NCBI GenBank assembly: GCA_034211175.1
Contig: JAXHUH010000220.1
Span: forward strand, 1 to 64,000
Origin: JAXHUH01 sp034211175
Lineage (GTDB): Bacteria; Actinomycetota; Acidimicrobiia; Acidimicrobiales; CAIXPF01
Direction of reading: 5' to 3'
DNA: 64,000 nt
Part shown: positions 8,727 to 17,610 of the stretch, piece after piece
How the letters are laid out: each line of letters starts with the position of its first letter
Position numbering within the stretch: position 1 is the stretch's first letter
Notes under the pieces: generated by a model
What the model saw: the letters and a program-made list of their open reading frames with translations, nothing else
Told to the model about the DNA's origin: nothing
The model's database searches: none
Program-made: the position numbers and the translations under genes

Positions 8727-9956
8727 ATGAAGGTGGACGCGGAGGCGGCGGGTCTCGATGAACGCCGGTTGGAGAGGATCACCGACCACCTGGAGCGTCG
8801 GTACCTCCAGCCGGGCAAGATCGCCGGTTGCCAGGTCCTGGTGGCGCGGCACGGCACGGTCGGCTTCCTCGGTTCGTACGGGGCCATGGACCTCGAACGG
8901 GACCGGCCGGTCACCGAGGACACGATCTGGCGCATCTACTCGATGACCAAGCCGATCACCGGTGTGGCGCTCATGACGCTCTACGAGCGAGGCCACTTCC
9001 AGCTCGACGACCCGGTGCACCGCTTCCTGCCCGAGTGGCGCGAGGTGCGGGTGCGGGAGCGGTCCGCCGACGGCGTCGACCGCATCGTCGAGCCGCGGCG
9101 GCCGCTCACCGTCGTCGACCTGCTCACCCACACCTCGGGCATCGGCTACGGCGGCCGTCGCCCACCGACCCAGGACACGAGCACCGACGGCGCCGCCGTG
9201 CCGCTCGCGCCCGGGCGCGACGGCTCGACGCTGGCGGAGATGGCGAGCCGGCTGGCGAGCCGCCCGCTCGAGTTCCACCCCGGCGAGCACTGGCTCTACG
9301 GCCTGTCGACCGACATGTGTGCCCGCCTCGTCGAGGTCATGTCGGGTCGCACCTTCGACGAGTACCTCCGCGACGAGATCTTCGAGCCACTCGGGATGGA
9401 CGACACCGGGTTCTGGGTGCGCGACGAGGACATCGACCGCTTCGCGGCGAACTACGGGCGGGCCCGGGACAAGACGCTGCGCCTGATCGACGACCCGGAC
9501 ACGAGCGCCTACCGGACGATGCCGACGTTGTGGTCGGGCGGTGGCGGGCTGGTCTCCACGATCGGCGACTACCACCGGTTCACCCAGATGCTCGTGAACG
9601 GTGGCGAGCTCGACGGGCGGCGCATCCTCGGCCGCAAGACCGTCGAGCTGATGGCGACGAACCACCTGCCGTTCGGCGCGTCGATGGCCGACCTGGCGAT
9701 TCCCGGCGGTTACGGCGAGGTCGGCTTCGACGGGATGGGCTTCGGGCTCACGATGGCCGTGAACCTCGGCCCGGCCCGCACCGCCACCATCGGCTCGGCC
9801 GGCGAGTACATGTGGGGCGGGGCGGCGTCGACCACGTTCTGGATCGACCCCGTCGAGCGGCTCAGCGTCATCTTCATGACCCAGCTGATGCCGTCGGGCA
9901 CCTTCGACTTCCGACGCCAGCTGAAGACCCTGGTCTACCCGGCGATCGTCGACTGA
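8727..9956 (+). CDS. Beta-lactamase-family serine hydrolase
   Basis: A 409-residue protein of the class C beta-lactamase/penicillin-binding-protein-like esterase family. The nucleophile motif S72-M-T-K75 lies in IYSMTKPITGVALM. The second motif region is HWLYGLSTDMCARLVEVMSG, and the C-terminal part has a Gly-rich strand near TIGSAGEYMWGGAASTTFWIDP. These are generally EstB-like esterases or peptidases rather than true antibiotic-resistance enzymes. No signal peptide is seen, so it is probably cytoplasmic. Start at ATG 8727 with GGGGGACGAC upstream; the longer open frame upstream has no coding character. Confidence 0.92.
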   Translation: MKVDAEAAGLDERRLERITDHLERRYLQPGKIAGCQVLVARHGTVGFLGSYGAMDLERDRPVTEDTIWRIYSMTKPITGVALMTLYERGHFQLDDPVHRFLPEWREVRVRERSADGVDRIVEPRRPLTVVDLLTHTSGIGYGGRRPPTQDTSTDGAAVPLAPGRDGSTLAEMASRLASRPLEFHPGEHWLYGLSTDMCARLVEVMSGRTFDEYLRDEIFEPLGMDDTGFWVRDEDIDRFAANYGRARDKTLRLIDDPDTSAYRTMPTLWSGGGGLVSTIGDYHRFTQMLVNGGELDGRRILGRKTVELMATNHLPFGASMADLAIPGGYGEVGFDGMGFGLTMAVNLGPARTATIGSAGEYMWGGAASTTFWIDPVERLSVIFMTQLMPSGTFDFRRQLKTLVYPAIVD

Positions 9957-9974
9957 TCCCGGCGCGCGGCCCGC

Positions 9975-11279
9975 TCAACCGCCCACCGGTCCCGGAGCAG
10001 GCTCGACGGTGCCGGGCGCCGGAGCGGTGAGGGGCTCGTCGGCCGCGCCGACCTCGTCGTCGGCGGCGTCGAGCCGCGCCAGCTCGCGCGTGGTCCACCA
10101 GGCGGCGGCGAGCGCGGCGACCGCACCGAGCCCGACCGAGGCGCGGGCGCCGACGTGTTCGCCGACCGCGCCGGCGATCGGTCCGCCGATCGGGGTGCTG
10201 CCCAGGAAGACGACGGCGGTGAGCGCCAGGGCGCGCCCCCGCATCGCCGCATCTGCCCGCAGCTGGATGACCGCGTTCGAGCCGGAGATCAGGAAGATCG
10301 ACGTCAGCCCGACGGGTACGACCGCCACGAGCGCCAACGGCACGGTGGGCGCGAGCGCGAGCGCGCCCATGAACACACCCAGCCACATCCCCGAGCGGGC
10401 CAGGAACCGGGTGTCGACGTCGGAGCGGCGGGCCATGATCAGCGCGCCGACGACGGACCCGGCGCTCATGAACGAGTAGAGGAGGGTGAACGTGTCGGCG
10501 TCGCCGTCGAAGGTCCGTTCGGCCAGCAACGGCAGGGTCACCTGGAACTCGAAGGTGAGCGTGCCGATCACGGCGAGCAGCAGCAGCGACAGGCGCAGCT
10601 CGCTCGTCCGCCACACGTAGCGCAGTCCCTCGCGCAGCTGGCCCTTGCCCCGCGCCACCGGCGGCGCCGACCGCAGCTTCGACCGGTCGATCCGCGCCAG
10701 TGCGCCGAGCACGGCGAGGTAGGTGAGCGCGTTGACGGCGAAGCACCAGTTCACGCCGACGGTGGTGATGAGCACGCCGGCGATCGCGGGGCCGACGACC
10801 CGCGACCCGGTCATCAGTGCGCTGTTGAGGCCCACCGCGTTGGGCACGTCGGTCTCGTCGACCATCTCGACGACCAGGACGCGGCGCGCCGGGTTGTCGA
10901 GCGCCGTGATCACGCCGAACAGCAGTGCGAGCAGGTAGATGAGCGGCAGGGTGATGCGGTCGGTGAAGACCAGCGCGGTGAAGGCCAGCGCCACCACCAG
11001 GAACGCCGACTGGGTGACCAGCAGCATCCGGTGGCGGTCGACCCGGTCGGCCACCACACCGGACCACGCACCGAGGACGAGGACGGGGAGGAACTGGGCG
11101 GCGGTGGCCAGCCCGAGCGCGACGCCGTCGTTCGTGAGCTGGAGCACGACCCAGGTGATGGCGATCGACTGCATCCACGTGCCGGCCTGGCTGACGAGCT
11201 GGCCGGCGAAGAACAGGCGGAAGTTGCGGGTCCCGAGCGAGCGGAACGTGGTCCGGGTCGCGGCGCGGAGGCGGGTCAT
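9975..11279 (-). CDS. MFS transporter (EntS-like drug/metabolite efflux)
   Basis: A 434-residue major facilitator protein with twelve predicted membrane helices. RNFRLFFAGQLVSQAGTWMQSIAITWVVLQLT at the start and the loop GVVADRVDRHRMLLVTQ are typical of the MFS_3/EntS subfamily. The hydrophilic C-terminal tail is Ala/Pro/Glu-rich. The first codon overlaps the last codon of the upstream marR-type gene (ATGA, 11276-11279), so the two are translationally coupled and this is probably an efflux pump under MarR control. Confidence 0.93.
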   Translation of the reverse strand: MTRLRAATRTTFRSLGTRNFRLFFAGQLVSQAGTWMQSIAITWVVLQLTNDGVALGLATAAQFLPVLVLGAWSGVVADRVDRHRMLLVTQSAFLVVALAFTALVFTDRITLPLIYLLALLFGVITALDNPARRVLVVEMVDETDVPNAVGLNSALMTGSRVVGPAIAGVLITTVGVNWCFAVNALTYLAVLGALARIDRSKLRSAPPVARGKGQLREGLRYVWRTSELRLSLLLLAVIGTLTFEFQVTLPLLAERTFDGDADTFTLLYSFMSAGSVVGALIMARRSDVDTRFLARSGMWLGVFMGALALAPTVPLALVAVVPVGLTSIFLISGSNAVIQLRADAAMRGRALALTAVVFLGSTPIGGPIAGAVGEHVGARASVGLGAVAALAAAWWTTRELARLDAADDEVGAADEPLTAPAPGTVEPAPGPVGG

Positions 11280-11785
11280 GTCGGGTCCTCCGTGCGCTCG
11301 AGCCGTTCGAGGATGCGCACGGCGTCGGCGAGGGTGGCGAGCTCGTCGGGCGACAGGTCGTCGAGGCGGACGGCCAGCCACGCGTTGCGCCGGTGGCGGG
11401 ACGCCTCGAGCTGGGCCCGACCGGCCGGGGTCACGGTCAGGAGGGTGACCCGGCCGTCGTCGGGGGCGCGCCGGCGCTCGACGAGGCCGTCCTCCTCGAG
11501 CCGTCCGACGAACTTCGTGACCGTCGGCGGCGCGATCCGCTCGATCGTGGCGAGCTCGCCGAGGCTGAGCGGGCCGCGGACATCGATCGCCGCCAGCGCG
11601 GACTGCAGCGACAGGGACAGCCCGCTGCCGGACTGCTGGCGCAGCCGCCGGGCCAGGCGCGCGACCGCCAGGCGGAGGCGGGCGGCGAGCTCGAGGTGGT
11701 CGGTGTCCGAGCCCGGCCCGGCGGCATCGCTCGTCGGGGCATCGCTCGTCGGGGCATCGGTCGTGGTGTCGTCGTTCATCGGCAT
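11276..11785 (-). CDS. MarR-family transcriptional regulator
   Basis: About 169 residues with a winged helix: SALAAIDVRGPLSLGELATIERIAPPTVTKFVGRLEEDGLVERRRAPDDGRVTLLTVTPAG, the standard MarR recognition helix and wing. The first 30 residues are low-complexity and contain a duplicated APTSD unit from a 14-nt direct repeat. GTG 11788, ATG 11785 and ATG 11779 are all possible starts; no strong ribosome site separates them. It overlaps the efflux gene by 4 nt and probably represses it, releasing on ligand binding. Confidence 0.93.
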   Translation of the reverse strand: MPMNDDTTTDAPTSDAPTSDAAGPGSDTDHLELAARLRLAVARLARRLRQQSGSGLSLSLQSALAAIDVRGPLSLGELATIERIAPPTVTKFVGRLEEDGLVERRRAPDDGRVTLLTVTPAGRAQLEASRHRRNAWLAVRLDDLSPDELATLADAVRILERLERTEDPT

Positions 11786-11896
11786 CACAAGCAGTCGGTG
11801 GGTCGGTGGATGGCGTGGCCCGGTGGATCGGGCGGCTCGGACGACGGCGCGGTCCGGCCGGCCGGCGCCCGAGCGGTGGCCCGGGAGCTGCCAACT

Positions 11897-11941
11897 CCTT
11901 CACCAGGCGAAGTATTCCGCGATCGTTTCGCTCGGTGAAAG
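11897..11941. promoter_or_regulatory. Imperfect inverted repeat upstream of marR
   Basis: CCTTCACCAGGCGAA (11897-11911) and TTCGCTCGGTGAAAG (11927-11941) pair at 12 of 15 positions with a 15-nt spacer. The site is 110 nt upstream of the MarR gene and in the divergent space shared with the methyltransferase at 12073, a plausible autoregulatory operator. Confidence 0.4.
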
Positions 11942-12072
11942 ATCTCGCGGTGGTCGTTGGTCACATACCGCCGATTCGCTTGTCGCAGCACCGCTCCGTC
12001 GCCGAACCTCGTCGCGGGCGCGCGATCGAACGGCGATCGAACGCGTGCGACGTGGCGACAGGAGGGGCGAAC

Positions 12073-12666
12073 GTGACGCAGGGCGAGCCGCCGGACCACA
12101 GCTCGGCGTGGCGCGCCTGGCGGGCCTCGACCGACCTCGACGAGTACCACACCCGCTGGAACCGCATGGCCTCGCAGGGCCAGGCGGTGCACGGTGAGGC
12201 CGACGCCGTGACCAGGCTGGGCGCCACCAGCGTGCTCGACGCCGGCTGTGGGATGGGCCGGGTCGCGGTCGAGCTGAACGCCCGCGGGATCGAGACCGTC
12301 GGCGTCGACGCCGACGACGACATGTTGCGCTACGCCCGCTCGGCGTCCGGCGCCGTCGAGTGGGTCCACGCCGACCTCGCCACGGTGCAGCTGGGCCGCG
12401 CGTTCGACCTCGTCCTCCTCGCCGGCAACGTGCTCCTGTTCGCCCGCCCCGGGACCGAGGACGCGATCGTGGCCAACCTCGGCCGCCACCTCGAGCGGGG
12501 CGGCTCGTTCATCGCCGGGTTCCAGCTCGGGCGGTCGATCACGATCGAGGACCACGACCGGTGGTGCGAGGACGCCGGCCTCTCCGCCGTCGATCGCTGG
12601 GCGACGTGGGAGGGCGCCCCGTTCGAGGGCGGCGACTACGTCGTCGCCGTCCACCAGGCCCGCTGA
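12073..12666 (+). CDS. SAM-dependent methyltransferase
   Basis: A 197-residue class I methyltransferase. Motif I is SVLDAGCGMGRVAVEL, strand 2 ends in VGVDADDDMLRYAR, and AFDLVLLAGNVLLFA with LERGGSFIAGFQLG form the post-I and motif III regions. GTG 12073 is chosen because ACAGGAGGGGCG lies just upstream. The open frame upstream covers the marR control region and is not coding. Substrate unknown. Confidence 0.9.
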   Translation: MTQGEPPDHSSAWRAWRASTDLDEYHTRWNRMASQGQAVHGEADAVTRLGATSVLDAGCGMGRVAVELNARGIETVGVDADDDMLRYARSASGAVEWVHADLATVQLGRAFDLVLLAGNVLLFARPGTEDAIVANLGRHLERGGSFIAGFQLGRSITIEDHDRWCEDAGLSAVDRWATWEGAPFEGGDYVVAVHQAR

Positions 12667-12678
12667 GCGGGCGCCGGC

Positions 12679-13212
12679 TCAAGTCGGCGCGCTCCCCGAC
12701 GCCTTGCCGGGCGCGTCGCCGGTGTCGCCCTCCGGTCCGTCCTCGGGGTCGTCGTCGACCGACTCGACGCCGAAGAACACCGTGGTGAACGGCCACGACA
12801 TCTCGAGCCATCGGGGCACCGCATCGGCGAGTGCCGCGTCGAGTCGGCCGCCGACCTCGTCGTCGACCACCCACCACGACACGACGGCATCGGCGTCGGC
12901 GTGCACCGGCGGATCGATGTACACGCAGCCGAGCAGGTGGCGCTCCTCGGTGTCGAGCACCGCGTAGTTGTACGAGCCGGCCGTGGCCATCTCGTCCTCG
13001 TGGTAGGCGAGGTCGTCGCGGTCCTGCTCGGGGGTCATCGTCGCCGGCGGCCAGCCCCACGCCTCGCCGTAGATCGACCACAGCCGCGCACGGGACCCCA
13101 TGACCGCCGGGAAGTCGATGTCGACGTCGTCGGCCCGGATCGGCCGCAGATGGTGGCCGCTCGCCAGGTCGAGGCGGGCCGGGTGCTCGAAGCCCTCGGG
13201 CAGCCAGCTCAT
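12679..13212 (-). CDS. GNAT-like N-acetyltransferase family protein
   Basis: A 177-residue protein whose pattern (HLRPIRADDVDIDFPAVM, SYNYAVLDTEERHLLGCVYIDPP, WWVVDDEVGGRLDAALADAVPRWLE) resembles a GNAT acetyltransferase: conserved strand 4, then a region where acetyl-CoA would bind, although the usual Q/RxxGxG/A pyrophosphate loop is not clear. The last 25 residues are an acidic Asp/Gly/Pro tail. It starts 40 nt after the carboxylase stop in the same direction, so the two may be co-transcribed. Function is uncertain. Confidence 0.72.
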   Translation of the reverse strand: MSWLPEGFEHPARLDLASGHHLRPIRADDVDIDFPAVMGSRARLWSIYGEAWGWPPATMTPEQDRDDLAYHEDEMATAGSYNYAVLDTEERHLLGCVYIDPPVHADADAVVSWWVVDDEVGGRLDAALADAVPRWLEMSWPFTTVFFGVESVDDDPEDGPEGDTGDAPGKASGSAPT

Positions 13213-13252
13213 CGCGAGATCACGCCCCGGTGGCTGGGCGAGATCATGCCGG

Positions 13253-14803
13253 TCATGGCCGGTAGCCGAACGCCGAGGGGCCGGGCCGCAGTGATCGCTG
13301 GACCAGGCCGGCCCACTGGCACAGCATCGGCCGGGTGTCGCGTGGGTCGATCACCTCCTCGATCTCGAAGAACTCGGCCGAGCGCATCGGCGAGCGGTAC
13401 CGGTTGAGGTGGTCGACGATCTCGGCCAGGCGGCCCTCGGGGTCGTCCGCGTCGGCCAGCTCCGCCTTGTACGCGACCTCGATCCCGCCCTCGATCGGCA
13501 GCGAGCCCCAGTCGGCCGACGGCCACGCGTAGCGGAAGCCCGGGGTGCCCGGCTTGTTGTTGGCCGCGCCGGCGACCCCGAACGCCTTGCGGACCACGAC
13601 GCACGCGAACGGCACGGTCAGCTGGCCGAGCGCGGCGAGCGCCGCGGAGCCGAACCGGATCGTCGCCGTCTCCTCCGCGTGCTTGCCGATCACGAAGCCC
13701 GGGCAGTCCTCGAGGTGGACGACCGGGAGGTGGAACGTGGACGCCAGGTCGCAGAGGCGGATCAGCTTGCGGCACGCGTCGGCCGTCCAGCCGCCGCCGT
13801 AGATGCGCGGGTCCTCCGCGAACACCGCGACCGGGTAGCCGTCGAGCCGGGCGAGGCCTCCGATGATGCTGCGCCCCCACGAGCGGCCGATCTCGAAGAA
13901 CGAGTCCTCGTCGGTGACCGACGCGATGATCGCCCGCATGTCGTAGGCCTGGCGCGGGTTGCGGGGGATCGTCGACAGCAGCGACTCGTCGCGCCAGCCG
14001 GGGTCGTCGCGGTCGAGCGAGCGGGGTGCCAGCTCGTCGACGTTCGACGGCAGGTACGACAGGAACCGCCGAGCCCGCTCGAACGCCTCCTCCTCGCCGG
14101 CGACGGCGTCGTCGATCGCCCCGTTGGCCGTGTGGATGTCGGCGTGGCCCAGCTCCTCCTTGCTGACGTCGCCGAGCGCTGCGTGCTTCACCAGCGCCGG
14201 GCCGGCGATCATCATCTGGGCGGTGTCGCGCACGATCACCGAGTAGTGCGACGTCGCCACCCGCGCCGCGCCGATGCCGGCGACCGACCCGAGCGCGAGC
14301 GAGACCGACGGGGCGACGGTCAGGTGGTTCACGACGGTGTCCCAGCCCCGGACCTCGGGGATGTAGGTGCGGCCGGCCATCTCGATCGTCTTCACCGACC
14401 CGCCGCCGCCCATCCCGTCGACGAGGCGGACGTGGGGCAGGCGCAGCTCCAGCGCCAGGCCCTCGGCCTTCTGTCGCTTCGCCGGGATCGTCGCGTCCGC
14501 CGAGCCGCCGCGGACCGTGAAGTCGTCGCCGGAGACGATGACGGGCCGGGCGTCGATCTCGGCGACGCCGAACACGAAGTTCGCAGGGGTGAACCCGACG
14601 AGCTCGCCGTGCTCGTCGTAGGCGCCGACCCCGGCCGTCTTGCCGACCTCGCGGAACGTCTTCGGGTCGACGATGCGCTCGACCCGCTCCCGGACCGTGA
14701 GCTTGCCGAAGTGGTGCTGGCGGGCGACCTTCTCCGGGCCGCCCATGCGTTCGGCCAGCTCCTCGCGCCGACGCAGCTCCGCCAGCTCCGGTTCCCAGCT
14801 CAT
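13253..14803 (-). CDS. Acyl-CoA carboxylase beta (carboxyltransferase) subunit
   Basis: A 516-residue carboxyltransferase related to propionyl-/methylmalonyl- or acetyl-CoA carboxylase beta chains. Hallmarks: HHFGKLTVRERVERIVDP at the start, GGSADATIPAKRQKAEGLAL, the first oxyanion-hole loop around GMGGGGSVKT, MIAGPALVKHA, and the second-domain FGVAGAANNKPGTPGFRYAWPSADWGSLPIEGG. It moves the carboxyl group from biotin to an acyl-CoA. No biotin carboxylase or biotin carrier gene lies nearby, so the alpha subunit must be encoded elsewhere. ATG 14803 gives the normal length; further upstream codons run into the divergent promoter. Confidence 0.95.
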   Translation of the reverse strand: MSWEPELAELRRREELAERMGGPEKVARQHHFGKLTVRERVERIVDPKTFREVGKTAGVGAYDEHGELVGFTPANFVFGVAEIDARPVIVSGDDFTVRGGSADATIPAKRQKAEGLALELRLPHVRLVDGMGGGGSVKTIEMAGRTYIPEVRGWDTVVNHLTVAPSVSLALGSVAGIGAARVATSHYSVIVRDTAQMMIAGPALVKHAALGDVSKEELGHADIHTANGAIDDAVAGEEEAFERARRFLSYLPSNVDELAPRSLDRDDPGWRDESLLSTIPRNPRQAYDMRAIIASVTDEDSFFEIGRSWGRSIIGGLARLDGYPVAVFAEDPRIYGGGWTADACRKLIRLCDLASTFHLPVVHLEDCPGFVIGKHAEETATIRFGSAALAALGQLTVPFACVVVRKAFGVAGAANNKPGTPGFRYAWPSADWGSLPIEGGIEVAYKAELADADDPEGRLAEIVDHLNRYRSPMRSAEFFEIEEVIDPRDTRPMLCQWAGLVQRSLRPGPSAFGYRP

Positions 14804-14994
14804 CGGCGCCACCGCCCCGTGCGCGGATGGCGATCGGTGTCGATCGTGGCCATGTGTTCCCCCCGGATGCTCGACCCGGCGACGAGCACCGGGTCCGTGC
14901 CGGAGATCCTGTACCGGCGGCGGTCGCCGTTGCCAGCACGTCGCCACTCGTCGGTGCGGGTCGGTGATCTCGGAGCCGAGGAGGCGGACACCGA

Positions 14995-15000
14995 TAGTGT
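14995..15000 (+). promoter_or_regulatory. -10 box for a leaderless SDR transcript
   Basis: TAGTGT at 14995-15000 is followed by exactly 7 nt and the GTG start at 15008, so the predicted transcription start coincides with the start codon. There is no Shine-Dalgarno. Confidence 0.6.
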
Positions 15001-15007
15001 CCCGGCG

Positions 15008-15751
15008 GTGGGAACCGTCGTCGTGACCGGAGCGAGCCGGGGGATCGGTGCGGCCACGGCGTTGGCCGCCGCCGGACGGGGCCACGACGTGGCCGTCGGC
15101 TACCGCAGCGCCGCTGACGACGCCGAGGCGGTGGTCGGGCGGTGCCGCGCGCTCGGGGTGCGGGCCGAGGCGATCGCGGTCGACGTGGCCGTCGAGGACG
15201 AGGTCGTCGAGCTGTTCGCCCGGGTCGACCGGACGCTCGGGCCGCTCGAGGCCGTCGTCGCCAACGCCGGGGTGGTCTCGCCCCAGGCGCGTCTCGACCG
15301 GTTCGATGCGGCCCGGATCGACGCGGTGTTCGCGGTGAACGTCCGCGGCGCGCTGCTGTGCGCCCGCGAGGGCGTCCGCCGCCTCTCGACGACCCACGGC
15401 GGTGACGGCGGGTCGATCGTGTTCGTGTCGTCCGCCGCGGCCCGCCACGGCAGCCCCGGCGAGTACATCGACTACGCGGCGACGAAGGGCGCGATCGACA
15501 CCGCCACCGTCGGCCTCGCCAAGGAGGTGGCGGGCGAGGGCATCCGGGTCAACGGCGTGCGACCCGGCATCATCGACACCGACATCCACGCGTCCGGCGG
15601 TGACCCCGGCCGCGCGGCCCGCATGGCCGCCGGCCTGCCCATGGGCCGCGTCGGCACGGCGGACGAGGTCGCCGAGGCGATCGTGTGGCTGCTCTCGCCG
15701 GCGGCCGGCTACGTCACCGGCGCCATCCTCGACGTCTCCGGGGGCCGCTGA
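15008..15751 (+). CDS. Short-chain dehydrogenase/reductase
   Basis: A 247-residue classical SDR. The cofactor loop TGASRGIGAATALAAAG is at residues 8-24, NAG in VVANAGVVSP, the catalytic Ser in IVFVSSAAARHGSPG, and Tyr/Lys in the YxxxK motif (DYAATKGA). RPGIIDTDIH and YVTGAILDVSGG complete the fold, as in FabG-type 3-oxoacyl-ACP reductases. GTG 15008 gives an N-terminus directly before the Rossmann strand and fits the leaderless promoter. It is divergent from the carboxylase. Confidence 0.93.
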   Translation: MGTVVVTGASRGIGAATALAAAGRGHDVAVGYRSAADDAEAVVGRCRALGVRAEAIAVDVAVEDEVVELFARVDRTLGPLEAVVANAGVVSPQARLDRFDAARIDAVFAVNVRGALLCAREGVRRLSTTHGGDGGSIVFVSSAAARHGSPGEYIDYAATKGAIDTATVGLAKEVAGEGIRVNGVRPGIIDTDIHASGGDPGRAARMAAGLPMGRVGTADEVAEAIVWLLSPAAGYVTGAILDVSGGR

Positions 15752-15811
15752 GCGGCGCGGCTGCGGCGGCCCGTCCGGCGGCCCACGTCGGGTACGACGT
15801 GGGCCGGGGGC

Positions 15812-15817
15812 TACAGT
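15812..15817 (+). promoter_or_regulatory. -10 box for a leaderless lspA transcript
   Basis: TACAGT followed by 7 nt and the GTG start at 15825, the same geometry as at the neighbouring SDR. Confidence 0.6.
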
Positions 15818-15824
15818 CGACCCG

Positions 15825-16604
15825 GTGCTGCCAGCGCGGACCAGAGCTCTCGTCGCGGGGTCGGTGGTCGCCGGGGCGGTGGTCCTCGACCAGCTCACGA
15901 AGTGGTGGGCGGAGTCGGCGTTGGCCGACGGGCGATCGATCGACGTCCTGCCGACGGTCGACCTCGACCTCGTCTACAACAGCGGGTTCTCGTTCAGCGC
16001 GGGCTCCGGCAACGGCGAGATCGTCGCCATCGGCGTGATGGTCGTGTGCGTGATCATCGTCGCCCTGATCGTCCGGGCCGCGACGATGGTGCGCCTCGTC
16101 CTGCTCAGCGCCATCCTCGGCGGCGCGGTCGGCAACCTGCTCGACCGCATCTTCCGGGCGGAGGACGGTCCGCTCAGCGGCGAGGTCGTCGACTTCATCG
16201 ACGTCAGTTGGTACGCCGTGTTCAACGTCGCCGACTGCTTCGTCGTGGTCGGCGCGCTGGCGCTGGTGGCCTCGGAGCTGGTGGCCGAGCGGCGCGGCGA
16301 TCCCGGCGACGTCGCGTCGGCGGCCACGACGGTCGACCACGGGGCGGGATCCGGCGACGACACCGGGGACACCGCCGACAGCGCAGACCGTGATGGCACC
16401 GGTGACAGCGGGCGGGCCGACGACACCGGGGACCCCGACAACACCGAGCGGGCCGACGACACCGCACCGGCGGGTGAGAACGGTCCGGCCGGTGAGAACG
16501 GTCCACGGACCGACGAGCTTTCGGGGAACGGCCGGGCGTCGGGCGACGACGAGCCGGCGGTGGCGGGCGAGCGCCGCGGCGAACCGCCGACCGGCCGGGC
16601 CTGA
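15825..16604 (+). CDS. lspA: Lipoprotein signal peptidase II with long acidic tail
   Basis: Aspartyl peptidase that removes prolipoprotein signal peptides in the membrane. The core (residues 1-155) has four hydrophobic helices and both catalytic motifs: GNLLDRIF with Asp107 and FNVADCFVVVG with Asp137; DQLTKWW and YNSGFSFS are also family features. At 259 residues it is about 100 longer than normal (155-170). The extra C-terminus (157-259) is hydrophilic, Asp/Gly/Glu/Asn-rich, low-complexity and contains repeated GDDTGD, RADDT and AGENGP units. Helix count predicts the tail on the cytoplasmic side. Function of the tail unknown. Confidence 0.93.
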   Translation: MLPARTRALVAGSVVAGAVVLDQLTKWWAESALADGRSIDVLPTVDLDLVYNSGFSFSAGSGNGEIVAIGVMVVCVIIVALIVRAATMVRLVLLSAILGGAVGNLLDRIFRAEDGPLSGEVVDFIDVSWYAVFNVADCFVVVGALALVASELVAERRGDPGDVASAATTVDHGAGSGDDTGDTADSADRDGTGDSGRADDTGDPDNTERADDTAPAGENGPAGENGPRTDELSGNGRASGDDEPAVAGERRGEPPTGRA

Positions 16605-16626
16605 CGGCGCCGCGGTCGCCGTCGGA

Positions 16627-17388
16627 TCAGGCGGCGCAGCGTTCGAGCAGGCCCCGCATGGCGGCCGCGAACCGCTCGGGCTGATCGATGTTGGACGCAT
16701 GGCCGGCGTCGGGGATCTCGACGTAGGTGGCGTCGGGGATCTTCGAGGCCATGTAGCGGGAGCCGGCGAGGAACGGCTCGTCGCGATCACCCACGATGAC
16801 GACGGTCGGGACCGCGATCGACGGGAGCGAGTCGATCACCTCGGGGCCGCGCTGGGCGAGGATGCCCCGCGCCGCCCGGGCGAGGTCGCCCGGGTCGCGG
16901 TGGTCGGCCCGGCGGACCTCGGCCCGCTCGGCGAGCGCGCCGAGGCCACGCTCCTCGAAGCCCGTCGCGTACGCCTCCGCCGTGCGGTTCCACGCCGCCC
17001 GGGCCTCGTCCTTGCGGAACCCGGGGCCGGTGTCGACGAGGGCCAGTGCCACCGTGCGGTCCGGGTGGCGGAGGTGGAAGGCGAGCGACAGGTAGCCGCC
17101 GAGCGACATGCCGGCGATGACGGCCCGCTCCGCGCCGGCCGCGTCGAGGACCGCGGCCATGTCGGCGACGCTGGCATCGACGGAGTACGCGGCCGCATCG
17201 GTGGGGGAGTCGCTGCGGCCGTGGCCCCGGATGTCCCAGGTGACGACCCGGTGGTCGGCGGCGAGCGCCGCCAGGTTCGGTTCCCACATGCGGCTCGTCG
17301 CCGTGTACCCGTGGGTCAGGAGCACGGCAGGCCCGTCCCCGGTGGCCTCCCAGTGGATCCGGACCCCGTCGCGGTCGATCGTCGGCAC
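16627..17388 (-). CDS. Alpha/beta hydrolase
   Basis: A 253-residue alpha/beta hydrolase. The oxyanion HGYTATSRMWEP, DIRGHGRSDSP, nucleophile elbow AGMSLGGYLSL (Ser), acid in VGDRDEPFL and His in AGHASNIDQPERF are in the canonical order. GTG 17388 is preferred because GGGGGAGGCGACGAG lies just upstream; an ATG at 17424 would add 12 residues. Similar proteins include 3-oxoadipate enol-lactonase-like and carboxylesterase-like enzymes; substrate unknown. It converges with lspA. Confidence 0.92.
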   Translation of the reverse strand: MPTIDRDGVRIHWEATGDGPAVLLTHGYTATSRMWEPNLAALAADHRVVTWDIRGHGRSDSPTDAAAYSVDASVADMAAVLDAAGAERAVIAGMSLGGYLSLAFHLRHPDRTVALALVDTGPGFRKDEARAAWNRTAEAYATGFEERGLGALAERAEVRRADHRDPGDLARAARGILAQRGPEVIDSLPSIAVPTVVIVGDRDEPFLAGSRYMASKIPDATYVEIPDAGHASNIDQPERFAAAMRGLLERCAA

Positions 17389-17610
17389 CCTCGTCGCCTC
17401 CCCCGTTGACGTGACTTTCGTCATGCTTGCATGGCGCAACCGGCCGCTGCACGGTGAACGTCCTGGTCGGGGAGCCGCCGGGATGCCCGCCGGTGTCGAA
17501 CAATGTGACGCTCCGCCAGGGTGGGCCGGCCCCCGGGTGCGCGACCATTGCGGGTGGAGGTGCACGCCCGATCGGGTCATGGTGCCCGACGCGACCGAGA
17601 GGCAGCTGAC

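Noticed and set aside
14804..15898. N-terminal extension of the carboxylase frame (881 codons in total)
   Set aside because: The extra sequence is antisense to the SDR gene and lacks any motif; ATG 14803 gives the normal family length.
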